Shown one piece after another: positions 49,148-57,130 of a stretch of 64,000 nt of DNA. The notes under the pieces were generated by a model that had not been told where the DNA came from, ran no database searches, and was given only the letters and a program-made list of their open reading frames with translations. The first letter of the stretch is position 1, and every line of letters begins with the position of its first letter. The stretch is from CAVPGP01 sp963704025 (GTDB lineage Bacteria > Actinomycetota > Thermoleophilia > Gaiellales > Gaiellaceae). The stretch is from the NCBI GenBank assembly GCA_963704025.1, contig CAVPGP010000001.1, forward strand, positions 930,001 through 994,000, written 5' to 3'. Both the position numbers and the translations under genes were made by a program.

Positions 49148-49203
49148 GGTCGGCATCGCCGTCGGCAAGGACTTCCGAGGAACGGCCGACGCCTCATCCG
49201 GTC

Positions 49204-49929
49204 GTGCCGACGTCCGGCGCTGCTGCGAGCTTCCACCACGTGGACGTCGAGCTCCGTCGCTCGAAACGCGCTCGCCGGTGGCGGATCGAGATCACCCCCC
49301 GCGGGCCGCGCATGACCGTGCCCGAGCGTATGCCGGGGCGCGAGGTCGACGCCGTGCTCGAGCAGCACCGTGCCTGGATCGAGGAGGAGCTCGGGCGGCG
49401 CGTGCACGTGCTGGGGCTGGACGGAGCCGGTCTGACGGAGGCCGACGGGCGCGCGCTCGTCGCGGAGCGCGCCGCCCTCATCGCGGCGCGCGAGGCTGCG
49501 GCAATCGGCGCGACGTTCGCGCGGGTGATGGTCCGCGACCAGCGCACCCGCTGGGGCTCCTGCTCCACCACCGGCACGCTCTCCTTCAACTGGCGTCTCG
49601 CCCTCGCGCCGCCCGAGGTGCTCGACTACATCGTCGTCCACGAGGTCTGCCACCTGCTCGAGCACAACCACGGGCCGGGCTTCTGGGCCCTTGTCACGGA
49701 GCGTCGGCCCGACTGGAAGAGGCATGCCGACTGGCTGGCACGGCACGGGCACGAGCTGCAGGCGTACGAGGCGGCTCCAGAGCCCCTCCCCCAGAGCCGC
49801 CTCTTCTACGCCACCTCGTCCCCTACTCGGACTGCAGTGCACCAGGCCGTTGAGCCGTACCGCGCGGCAGCAGCGTCCAGGGCACGCCCCCAGGCTATGT
49901 CGAAGGCTCCGCCGCTTCGTCCGCCTTGA
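49204..49929 (+). CDS. YgjP-like M48-related zinc metalloprotease (DUF45)
   Basis: 241 residues from GTG 49204. The family pattern is clear: VDVELRRSKRARRWRIEITP at the N-terminus, then VMVRDQRTRWGSCSTTGTLS, FNWRLALAPPEVLDYIVVHE and the zinc site HEVCHLLEHNHGPGFWALV. These cytoplasmic HExxH proteins are found beside varied genes and have no firm substrate. The last 50 residues are low-complexity and unlike the family. The start is uncertain because the 5' region lacks a good ribosome site. Confidence 0.82.
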   Translation: MPTSGAAASFHHVDVELRRSKRARRWRIEITPRGPRMTVPERMPGREVDAVLEQHRAWIEEELGRRVHVLGLDGAGLTEADGRALVAERAALIAAREAAAIGATFARVMVRDQRTRWGSCSTTGTLSFNWRLALAPPEVLDYIVVHEVCHLLEHNHGPGFWALVTERRPDWKRHADWLARHGHELQAYEAAPEPLPQSRLFYATSSPTRTAVHQAVEPYRAAAASRARPQAMSKAPPLRPP

Positions 49930-50008
49930 GGGCGATCCTGCGTCGTCCGGGAGACGAAAATCGTGTCGTCCTCAGGGATGACGCGGCCTGTGAGGACGCC
50001 GCGATACG

Positions 50009-51181
50009 GTGACGATTGTGAGAACGCGGGCCGTGCTCGTTCGCTACGGGCGTCGCTACTGGGTCGAAGGAGCGATCGCGGCAATGGCGGTGCTCAACAC
50101 CGGCGAGATCCTGCTCACGCCGTCCACCCGCGCGCATCCGCTGCTCCCCGTCCTCTCGCTCTTCTTCATCGCGCCGATGATCTTCAGGCGGCGCTTCCCG
50201 CTTGTCGCCATCGTGCTCGTCTACGTCTCGCTCGCGCTGGCGGCTTCGCTCTATCCTGTGGCCCTCCAGGACGTCACCTCGCCGCTCTTCGCGGCCCTGT
50301 TGGCCGCCGTCTTCGTGGGCGCGATGCCGGAGGAGCGGCTTTCGCTCTTCGGCGGCGTGCTGACCTTCGCTCTCGTCACGGTCATCTACTTCCGCGACCC
50401 CGCGGGCTCGCCGAGCGAGTTCTTCTTCCTATTCTTCTTCTTCGGCGCCGCGTGGCTCGCCGGGATGGCGCTCTCCTCCCGCTCGCAGCAGACCGTGGAG
50501 CTGCGCCGCCGCGCCGAGCGCGCGGAGCTCGCCCAGGAGGCCGAGGCGCGGCGCGCGGTCGAGGAGGAGCGCGCCCGCATCGCCCGCGAGCTCCACGACG
50601 TCGTCGCGCACTCCGTCTCGGTGATGGTCGTGCAGGCAGGGGGCGTCCGGCGGCTGCTGGAGCCGGATCAGGACCGCCAGCGGGAGGCACTGCTCGCGAT
50701 CGAGCACACGGGGCGCGCCGCGTTGACGGAGATGCGCCGGATGCTCGGCGTCCTCCGCACCGAGGAGCCGCAGCCCGGCCCGCTGACGCCGCAACCCGGG
50801 CTCGAGCACCTCGAGCGTCTGCTCGTGCAGATGCGGCAGGCGGGCCTTCCCGTCGAGCTGGAGGTGGAAGGAAGCCCGGTCGCGCTCGCGGCGGGGATCG
50901 ACCTTTCCGCGTACCGCATCGTCCAGGAAGGGCTGACGAACACGCTCAAGCATGCGGGACCGGGCGCGACCGCCAAGGTGGTCGTCCGCTACTCCCCGGA
51001 GCAGCTCGAGCTCGTCGTCTCCAACAACGGGCTCGCGCCGGCGACCGGCGATTCGGGGCACGACCTGGTAGGGATGCGCGAGCGCGTCGCGCTCTACGGC
51101 GGTACGCTCGTGGCCGGCCCCGGCGAGAAAGGGGGCTATTCCGTCCGCGCCAGACTGCCCGTGGAAGGGGTGAACGCCTGA
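50009..51181 (+). CDS. NarL-type sensor histidine kinase
   Basis: 390 residues. Four or five transmembrane helices (to about 155), a coiled linker (RRRAERAELAQEAEARRAVE), HisKA_3 with the phospho-His in RARIARELHDVVAHSVSVMV and a HATPase_c domain (IVQEGLTNTLKHAGPGATAK; VGMRERVALYGGTLVAGPG). Partner of the LuxR-type regulator that follows with a CTGA overlap. GTG 50009 or GTG 50018 may start it. Stimulus unknown. Confidence 0.92.
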   Translation: MTIVRTRAVLVRYGRRYWVEGAIAAMAVLNTGEILLTPSTRAHPLLPVLSLFFIAPMIFRRRFPLVAIVLVYVSLALAASLYPVALQDVTSPLFAALLAAVFVGAMPEERLSLFGGVLTFALVTVIYFRDPAGSPSEFFFLFFFFGAAWLAGMALSSRSQQTVELRRRAERAELAQEAEARRAVEEERARIARELHDVVAHSVSVMVVQAGGVRRLLEPDQDRQREALLAIEHTGRAALTEMRRMLGVLRTEEPQPGPLTPQPGLEHLERLLVQMRQAGLPVELEVEGSPVALAAGIDLSAYRIVQEGLTNTLKHAGPGATAKVVVRYSPEQLELVVSNNGLAPATGDSGHDLVGMRERVALYGGTLVAGPGEKGGYSVRARLPVEGVNA

Positions 51182-51849
51182 TTCCGGTTCGCGTGCTGCT
51201 CGTCGACGACCAGGCGCTCGTCCGCGCCGGATTTCGCATGATCCTCGACGCGGAGCCCGACATCGACATCGTCGGGGAGGCGAGCGACGGGCTCGAGGCG
51301 GTCGACGCTGTCGCCCGCGAGCGGCCCGATGTCGTCCTGATGGACATCCGCATGCCCGAGCTCGACGGGCTCGAGGCAACCCGGCGGATCCTCGCGAACG
51401 GCACGGTCGACGAGGGACCGCGGGTCCTGATGCTGACGACGTTCGACCTCGACGAGTACGTCTACGAGGCGCTTCGCGCAGGGGCGAGCGGATTCCTGCT
51501 CAAGGACACGCCGCCGGAGCAGCTCGTGGCGGGCATCCACATCGTCGCGAACGGCGAGGCGCTTCTCTCGCCGCAGATCACCAAGCGCGTGATCGAGGAG
51601 TTCGTGCGCCGGCCGGCGCCGTCCGTGCCGGCGAAGGGCATCGGCGAGCTGACGGCGCGCGAGCTGGAGGTGCTCAAGCTGATCGCCAAGGGCTTCTCCA
51701 ACGCCGAGATCGCGAAGGAGCTCTACGTCTCGGAGACCACGGTGAAGACCCACGTGGCGCGCGTGCTGATGAAGCTCGACCTGCGCGACCGCGTTCAGGC
51801 TGTCGTGCTCGCGTACGAATCGGGCCTGATCCAGCCGGGCGCGGCCTAG
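51178..51849 (+). CDS. NarL/LuxR-family response regulator, apparent CTG start
   Basis: 223 residues from CTG 51178, giving (M)IPVRVLLVDDQALVRAGFR. Receiver with phospho-Asp in DVVLMDIRMPELDG, Thr in LMLTTFD and Lys in FLLKDTPPEQL, then LuxR-type HTH (LTARELEVLKLIAKGFSNAE; IAKELYVSETTVKTHVARVL). The CTG overlaps the kinase stop as CTGA and has AAGGGG 7 nt upstream. GTG 51193 is a canonical alternative that would trim five residues from the first strand. It forms a two-component pair with the upstream kinase. Confidence 0.93.
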   Translation: MIPVRVLLVDDQALVRAGFRMILDAEPDIDIVGEASDGLEAVDAVARERPDVVLMDIRMPELDGLEATRRILANGTVDEGPRVLMLTTFDLDEYVYEALRAGASGFLLKDTPPEQLVAGIHIVANGEALLSPQITKRVIEEFVRRPAPSVPAKGIGELTARELEVLKLIAKGFSNAEIAKELYVSETTVKTHVARVLMKLDLRDRVQAVVLAYESGLIQPGAA

Positions 51850-51861
51850 GAGGGTGAGCGT

Positions 51862-52389
51862 CTAGCTTGCCGCGGCGAGCGGCTTGAGAACGATCGTCTC
51901 CGCGGGGGAGTGCATCAAGAGCCAGGCGAGCTCCTTCTCGGTGAAGCCGCCGCGGCCGTTCGTGGTCGCGGGCGCGACGATCCGGTAGAAGCTCTCCACC
52001 TCCCAGAGCCGCTTCAGCGCATGCGTGAGCGTGCGGCCCTTCTCGATCCTCGCGTCGACTGGCACGCCCGCCCGCAGGGCCGCGTGCTCCACCGCTTCCA
52101 GCAGCGGCATCGCGATCGCCACCTGCTCACGCAGCGGCGAGTCCTCGGCGTAGCGCAGGGGGACGATCAGGAGGTAGGCGGGCACGAGGACAGCCTCTTC
52201 CGCCCGCGCGATCCGGATGGCGGCGTCGAGGACCGTCGCGTCGAGCTTGCCGGAGAACGGGACGAGGATCCGCCGGGCTCCCGGCGGGAAGTTCGGTCGC
52301 CGCGGCGCGCGCGGCCGGCGGAGCGCAAGTGCGGCTGCGGCGCACGCCACCGCCACGACCACGAGCAGCACGACGAGGGTGACGCTCAC
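51862..52389 (-). CDS. Membrane-anchored universal-stress-like protein, end of kdp operon
   Basis: 175 residues from GTG 52389. One N-terminal transmembrane helix (about 3-25), then a UspA-like fold: RRILVPFSGKLDATVLDAAI, RIARAEEAVLVPAYLLIVPL, a middle with ALRAGVPVDARIEKGRTLTH and a C-terminal HSPAETIVLKPLA. The ATP-site glycine motif is not obvious. It overlaps the KdpD sensor gene by GTGA. A second Usp module in the same transcript as KdpD suggests it helps that sensor at the membrane (inference). Confidence 0.75.
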   Translation of the reverse strand: MSVTLVVLLVVVAVACAAAALALRRPRAPRRPNFPPGARRILVPFSGKLDATVLDAAIRIARAEEAVLVPAYLLIVPLRYAEDSPLREQVAIAMPLLEAVEHAALRAGVPVDARIEKGRTLTHALKRLWEVESFYRIVAPATTNGRGGFTEKELAWLLMHSPAETIVLKPLAAAS

Positions 52390-53474
52390 GGGATGAGTGC
52401 CTTCCGGTCGGCGCGGTTCGCCACGACGCGGATGTCGACTCCCGGCAGCGAGCGAACGAGCGCCGAGACGAGCGAGCCGCGGAGTATCTCGCGCCGCCGC
52501 GACTCGTCCGGGGTGCCGACGAAGACGTAGGTCGAGCCGCGCTCCGCGGCCACGCGGCGGACCGTGCCGACGAGGTCGGTTCCCTCCTCCTCGAGGAAGT
52601 GGGCGCCGAGGACGATCGACAGCCGGCGCAGAGCGGCCAGCGAGACCTGCTCCTCGTCGCTCAGCGTCTGTCCGGGCTGGCGCACCCAGAGCGCGTCCAG
52701 CTGGGCGCCGAGCCGCTCCGCCGAGCGCCACGCGCGTCGCAGCAGGCGCTGCGAACGCGGCTCGGGGGTGATCAGGGCCAGCACCCGCTCGGCGACTGCC
52801 TGCCGGCTCAGCGGATCGAGCACCGCCGCGGTGCGCCGGGACTCGACGTCCTCGGCCACCTCGCGCAGCGCCAGCTCGCGCAGTGCGGACAGCTTGTCCG
52901 TGCGGAAGAAGTTCGAGATCGCGACGTCCGCCCGGTCCTTGGGGTAGACCTTGCCCGCGCGCAGCCGCTCCTGCAGCGCCTGCGGCGAGAGATCGACCAG
53001 CACCACCTCGTCGGCCTCCTCGAGCACCGAGTCGGGGAACGTCTCGCGCACGCGGATCTCGGTCAGCTCGGCGATCGCGTCGTTCAGGCTCTCGAGGTGC
53101 TGGATGTTCACCGTCGAGACGACGTCGACGCCGGCGTCGAGCACCTCGTCGATGTCCTGGTAGCGCTTCTCGTTGCGCATCCCCGGGGCGTTCGTGTGCG
53201 CGAGCTCGTCGATCAGCGCGAGCTCGGGTGCGCGCCGTACGACCGCGTCGACGTCCATCTCCTCGAGCTCCAGGCCGCCGTGGATGGAGCGGAGACGCGG
53301 GACGAGCTCCAGCCCTTCCGCCAGTGCCGCCGTCTCGGGCCGGTCGTGCGGCTCGAGGTAGCCGATCACGACGTCACGCCCCTCGGTCTGCGCCTGCCGT
53401 CCCTCCTGCAGCATGCGGTACGTCTTGCCCACGCCTGCGGCCATTCCGAGCAGGATCCGGTAGTGGCCGCGCAG
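52386..53474 (-). CDS. kdpD: Stand-alone KdpD N-terminal sensor (KdpD domain + Usp domain), no kinase
   Basis: 362 residues. KdpD domain: RGHYRILLGMAAGVGKTYRM (Walker A-like), GYLEPHDRPETAALAEGLEL, Walker B-like PELALIDELAHTNAPGMRNE and VVSTVNIQHLESLNDAIAEL. A Usp domain follows (about 225-362), where VRQPGQTLSDEEQVSLAALR and DLVGTVRRVAAERGSTYVFV are typical. The protein stops where full-length KdpD would enter its DUF4118 membrane segment. CTG 53474 has GGGAG 8 nt upstream and keeps the conserved RILLG strand; ATG 53444 is the first canonical start but lacks a ribosome site. It lies 1 bp after corA. Confidence 0.87.
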   Translation of the reverse strand: MRGHYRILLGMAAGVGKTYRMLQEGRQAQTEGRDVVIGYLEPHDRPETAALAEGLELVPRLRSIHGGLELEEMDVDAVVRRAPELALIDELAHTNAPGMRNEKRYQDIDEVLDAGVDVVSTVNIQHLESLNDAIAELTEIRVRETFPDSVLEEADEVVLVDLSPQALQERLRAGKVYPKDRADVAISNFFRTDKLSALRELALREVAEDVESRRTAAVLDPLSRQAVAERVLALITPEPRSQRLLRRAWRSAERLGAQLDALWVRQPGQTLSDEEQVSLAALRRLSIVLGAHFLEEEGTDLVGTVRRVAAERGSTYVFVGTPDESRRREILRGSLVSALVRSLPGVDIRVVANRADRKALIP

Positions 53475-53475
53475 C

Positions 53476-54531
53476 TCAGGTGCTCCCGCCTGTCGTCGAT
53501 GGACCGCGTCGGGACTCGACGTAGCCGCCGCGCCTGAACCAGACCACGAGCAGCAGGCACGGCACCAGGAGGCCGCCGATGCCGAGCAGGACGAACGCGG
53601 TGGCCGAGTCGATGTGGCGGACGAGCCAGCCGAAGTTCTGGCCGAAGAAGCCCGTCACGAAGGTCAGGGGGAGAAAGACGGTGGCGACGAGCGTCAACTG
53701 CTTGACGATGCGGTTCTGCTGCGCGCCGATCTCGCTCTGACGCAGCGAGATCAGGGCGAGGTTCGCCTCCAGCGCGTTGATCAGCTGGTCGCGCTGCGCC
53801 AGCACCTCCTCCTGGATGTGGCGCACGTGGTCGGCGATGTCGCGGAAGTACCGCCGGAGCGCGGGGTCGAGGTCGGCGAACTCGCCGCGCTCGAGCGCAT
53901 CCAGGGGCGCCAGCAGCGGATGGGCGGCGCGGTAGACCTCGTTGACCTGCCGCTTCAGGTTGAAGATCCGCTCGGTCAGGTCCTCGCTCCCGCCGAAGAT
54001 CGCCTGGTCGAGAGCCTCGATCTCGGCCTCGAGCCTCTCGACGACGGGGGTGTAGCCGTCGACGACCGTGTCGAGGAGCGCCCAGACGACGGCGGCGGGG
54101 CCCCGCTTGAGCAGCTCGGGACGGCGATCGAGCCGGCGGCGCGCCTGGGCGGGATCGCCGGCCGGTCCGTGTCGGACGGCGATCACGTACCCCGCTCCGA
54201 GGAAGACGTCGAGCTCGCCGAACTCGACGTCGCCGTCCGGCCCGCACGCGGCGGTCCGGTAGACGATGAAGTAGAAGTCGTCGTAGGCCTCGACCTTGGG
54301 ACGCTGGTGTGCGCGGGCTGCGTCCTCGACGGCGAGCTCGTGGAGCCCGAATTCGCGGCAGAGGTCGACCATCAGCTCGGGCCCCGGCTCGTCCAGCTCG
54401 ATCCAGACGAAGTCGCTGCCGCGGCCGTGCAACACCGCCGCCTCCGCCAGCATCATCCGGTCGACGGGCTGCCGCACGCCACGCTGGTAGAGCGAGCAGT
54501 CGACGAGATCCGCCCGGACGGCGGTCTCCAT
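53476..54531 (-). CDS. CorA-family divalent-cation transporter with GQN motif, inside kdp operon
   Basis: 351 residues. Large N-terminal cytoplasmic domain (to about 280) with FVWIELDEPGPELMVDLCRE, HQRPKVEAYDDFYFIVYRTA and a long helix through LKRQVNEVYRAAHPLLAPLD; two C-terminal transmembrane helices (about 290-340). The canonical pore motif GMN is replaced by GQN in VTGFFGQNFGW. Such variants occur in CorA relatives and may change ion choice. ATG 54531 overlaps the kdpB stop by one base (TGATG), so it is co-translated with the K+ pump. Confidence 0.9.
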   Translation of the reverse strand: METAVRADLVDCSLYQRGVRQPVDRMMLAEAAVLHGRGSDFVWIELDEPGPELMVDLCREFGLHELAVEDAARAHQRPKVEAYDDFYFIVYRTAACGPDGDVEFGELDVFLGAGYVIAVRHGPAGDPAQARRRLDRRPELLKRGPAAVVWALLDTVVDGYTPVVERLEAEIEALDQAIFGGSEDLTERIFNLKRQVNEVYRAAHPLLAPLDALERGEFADLDPALRRYFRDIADHVRHIQEEVLAQRDQLINALEANLALISLRQSEIGAQQNRIVKQLTLVATVFLPLTFVTGFFGQNFGWLVRHIDSATAFVLLGIGGLLVPCLLLVVWFRRGGYVESRRGPSTTGGST

Positions 54532-56552
54532 CAGGCGCCCAGCAGGTTGTGCACGACCAGGTCGATCAGCTTGATGCCCACGAACGGCAGGATGATCCCT
54601 CCCACACCGTAGATCAGGAGGTTACGCCGCAAGAGGGCAGTGGCGCCGATCGCGCGGTAGCGCACGCCTCTCAGTGCCAGCGGCACGAGCGCCGGGATCA
54701 CGAGCGCGTTGAAGATGATCGCCGAGATGATGGCGCTCTCCGGCGTGCCGAGGTTCATGATGTTGAGCGCGTCCAGCGGGCCGCGCTCGCCGGGGTGAGC
54801 AGCGTAGGTGAAGGCGAACATCGCCGGCAGGATCGCGAAGTACTTGGCGACGTCGTTCGCGATCGAGAACGTCGTCAGCGCGCCGCGCGTGATCAGCAGC
54901 TGCTTGCCGACCTCGACGATCTCGATCAGCTTCGTCGGGTTGGAGTCGAGGTCGACCATGTTGCCGGCCTCCTTGGCGGCGGTCGTGCCGGTGTTCATGG
55001 CGACGCCGACGTCGGCCTGCGCCAGCGCCGGCGCGTCGTTCGTGCCGTCGCCGGTCATGGCGACCATGCGGCCCCGCGTCTGCTCGTCCTTGATCAGCGT
55101 CATCTTCGCCTCGGGGGTCGCCTCCGCGAGGAAGTCGTCGACGCCCGACTCCTGGGCGATCACGGCCGCGGTGACGGGGTTGTCGCCGGTGATCATCACC
55201 GTGCGGATGCCCATGCGGCGCAGCTCGTCGAAGCGCTCGTTCATGCCGCCCTTGACGATGTCCTTCAGGTGGACGACGCCGAGCGCCCAGTTGTCCCGGG
55301 CCACGACGAGCGGCGTGCCGCCCTGCTCGGCCACGCCCTGGACGATCTGGTCGAGCTCGGCCGGGGGGCGGCCGCCCTGCTCGGCGATCAGGGTCTTGAC
55401 GGCATCGGCCGCGCCCTTGCGGATCATCGTGCCGTTGATGTTCACGCCGCTCATCCGCGTTGTTGCGCTGAACGGCACGAACTCGTGCTCGCCCAGCTCG
55501 CGCTCCCGCAGCCCGAAGCGCTCCTTCGCGAGCACGACGATCGAGCGGCCCTCGGGTGTCTCGTCGGCGAGCGAGGCGAGCTGGGCGACCTCGGCCAGCT
55601 CCTTCTCGTCGACCCCGTTCACGGGCAGGAACTCGGCCGCCTGCCGGTTTCCGAGCGTGATCGTGCCCGTCTTGTCCAGCAGCAGCACGTCGACGTCGCC
55701 CGACGCCTCGACCGCCCGGCCCGACATCGCGAGCACGTTCCGCTGCACGAGGCGATCCATGCCGGCGATCCCGATCGCCGAGAGGAGCGCGCCGATCGTG
55801 GTCGGGATCAGGGCGACGAGCAGCGCAATCAGCACCGTCTGCGACTGCGGCGTCCCGGCGTAGATCGAGTAGGGCCGCAGCGTCACCACGGCCGCGAGGA
55901 ACGTGATCGTCAGAGCGGAGAGCAGGATATTGAGCGCGATCTCGTTCGGGGTCTTCCGGCGCTCGGCCCCCTCGACGAGGGCGATCATCCGGTCGAGGAA
56001 CGACTGTCCCGGCTCCTGGGTGACCTCGATCACGAGTCGGTCCGAGAGGAGCCTCGTGCCGCCGGTGACGGCCGAGCGGTCTCCGCCCGCCTCACGGATC
56101 ACCGGTGCCGACTCGCCTGTGATCGCGGACTCGTCCACGGAGCCCACGCCCTCGATCACCTCGCCGTCGGCAGGGATTCCCTCCCCGGCCTCGACGATCA
56201 CGACGTCGCCGCGCTGCAGCTCCGGCGCCGGCACCTCGCGCCCGTCGCGGAGCCGTGCGATCGTCGCCGTGCGCGTCGCGCGCAGCGCGTTCGCCTGCGC
56301 CTTGCCGCGCCCCTCGGCGATCGCCTCGGCGAAGTTCGCGAAGAGCACCGTGAGCCAGAGCCAGAACGCGACGACGCCGGTGAACCAGTCGTGGTTGTTC
56401 AGGAAGATCACGGTCGTGATCACCGAGCCGAGCTCGACGATGAAGATGACCGGGTTGCGGAGCTGTACGCGCGGGTCGAGCTTCACGAACGAGTCGCGGA
56501 TCGCGGCGAGCATGATCGGGCCGGTGAAGAGCGAGCCGCGTTTCGCGGTCAT
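54531..56552 (-). CDS. kdpB: Potassium-transporting ATPase subunit B
   Basis: 673-residue P-type ATPase. Phospho-Asp in LLLDKTGTITLGNRQAAEFL, actuator motif in ESAITGESAPVIREAGGD, nucleotide site FSATTRMSGVNINGTMIRKG and hinge VAMTGDGTNDAPALAQADVG; seven or so transmembrane helices. It hydrolyses ATP to power K+ uptake through KdpA. ATG 56552 overlaps the kdpC stop (ATGA). Position after kdpC rather than between kdpA and kdpC is unusual. Confidence 0.97.
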   Translation of the reverse strand: MTAKRGSLFTGPIMLAAIRDSFVKLDPRVQLRNPVIFIVELGSVITTVIFLNNHDWFTGVVAFWLWLTVLFANFAEAIAEGRGKAQANALRATRTATIARLRDGREVPAPELQRGDVVIVEAGEGIPADGEVIEGVGSVDESAITGESAPVIREAGGDRSAVTGGTRLLSDRLVIEVTQEPGQSFLDRMIALVEGAERRKTPNEIALNILLSALTITFLAAVVTLRPYSIYAGTPQSQTVLIALLVALIPTTIGALLSAIGIAGMDRLVQRNVLAMSGRAVEASGDVDVLLLDKTGTITLGNRQAAEFLPVNGVDEKELAEVAQLASLADETPEGRSIVVLAKERFGLRERELGEHEFVPFSATTRMSGVNINGTMIRKGAADAVKTLIAEQGGRPPAELDQIVQGVAEQGGTPLVVARDNWALGVVHLKDIVKGGMNERFDELRRMGIRTVMITGDNPVTAAVIAQESGVDDFLAEATPEAKMTLIKDEQTRGRMVAMTGDGTNDAPALAQADVGVAMNTGTTAAKEAGNMVDLDSNPTKLIEIVEVGKQLLITRGALTTFSIANDVAKYFAILPAMFAFTYAAHPGERGPLDALNIMNLGTPESAIISAIIFNALVIPALVPLALRGVRYRAIGATALLRRNLLIYGVGGIILPFVGIKLIDLVVHNLLGA

Positions 56553-57130
56553 GCGGACTCCTTGTCGAGCGCGAGGTTGAGCTCGAGAACGTTGACGCCG
56601 GGCTCGCCGAGGAAGCCGAGCGAGCGGCCGTCGGTGTTGTCGTCGATCAACTGCCGCACGCGCTCCTGCGAGAGCCCGCGCACGGCCGCGACCCGCGGCG
56701 CCTGCAGCTCCGCGTAGGCGGGCGAGATGTGCGGGTCGATGCCGGAGGCCGACGTCGTGACCGCGTCGACCGGGATGTCGCCGATCGTCAGGCCCGGGGT
56801 GTAGCGCCGCTCGAGCCTGAGAATCGCGCGCGCCTGCTGGTCGACGGCCTTCGAGAGGTCCGGGTTGGTGGGGCCGAGGTTCGCGAAGCTCGTCCCGGCC
56901 GCGTTGTAGTCGACCGCGGACGGCCGCGAGTGGAAGTAGCGCGGGGAGGTGAACTTCTGGCCGGCGAGCTTCGATCCGACCACCGTGCCGTTGCGCTCGA
57001 CGAGGCTGCCGTTGGACTTGTTGTCGAACGCCACGCGGGCGAAGCCGGTCATCAGGAGCGGAAAGGCGAAGCCGAACACGAGCGTCAGCACCACGACGGC
57101 GAGCACGGAGCGGGCGACCAGCCGGATCAC
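56549..57130 (-). CDS. kdpC: Potassium-transporting ATPase subunit C
   Basis: 193 residues, GTG 57130. One N-terminal transmembrane helix (SVLAVVVLTLVFGFAFPLLM), then the periplasmic-side KdpC fold: GSLVERNGTVVGSKLAGQKF, PRYFHSRPSAVDYNAAGTSF, ANLGPTNPDLSKAVDQQARA, and the SASGIDPHISPAYAELQAPR signature. It stabilises the KdpAB complex. It overlaps kdpA upstream (GTGA) and kdpB downstream (ATGA). Confidence 0.96.
   Translation of the reverse strand: MIRLVARSVLAVVVLTLVFGFAFPLLMTGFARVAFDNKSNGSLVERNGTVVGSKLAGQKFTSPRYFHSRPSAVDYNAAGTSFANLGPTNPDLSKAVDQQARAILRLERRYTPGLTIGDIPVDAVTTSASGIDPHISPAYAELQAPRVAAVRGLSQERVRQLIDDNTDGRSLGFLGEPGVNVLELNLALDKESA

Noticed and set aside
49228..49242. CCACCACGTGGACGT as a parS site
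   Set aside because: Only the CACGTG core matches; flanking positions disagree and it is inside coding sequence.
49963..51177. Extended reading frame upstream of the NarL-type regulator
   Set aside because: It lies out of frame within the histidine kinase gene and is low-complexity.
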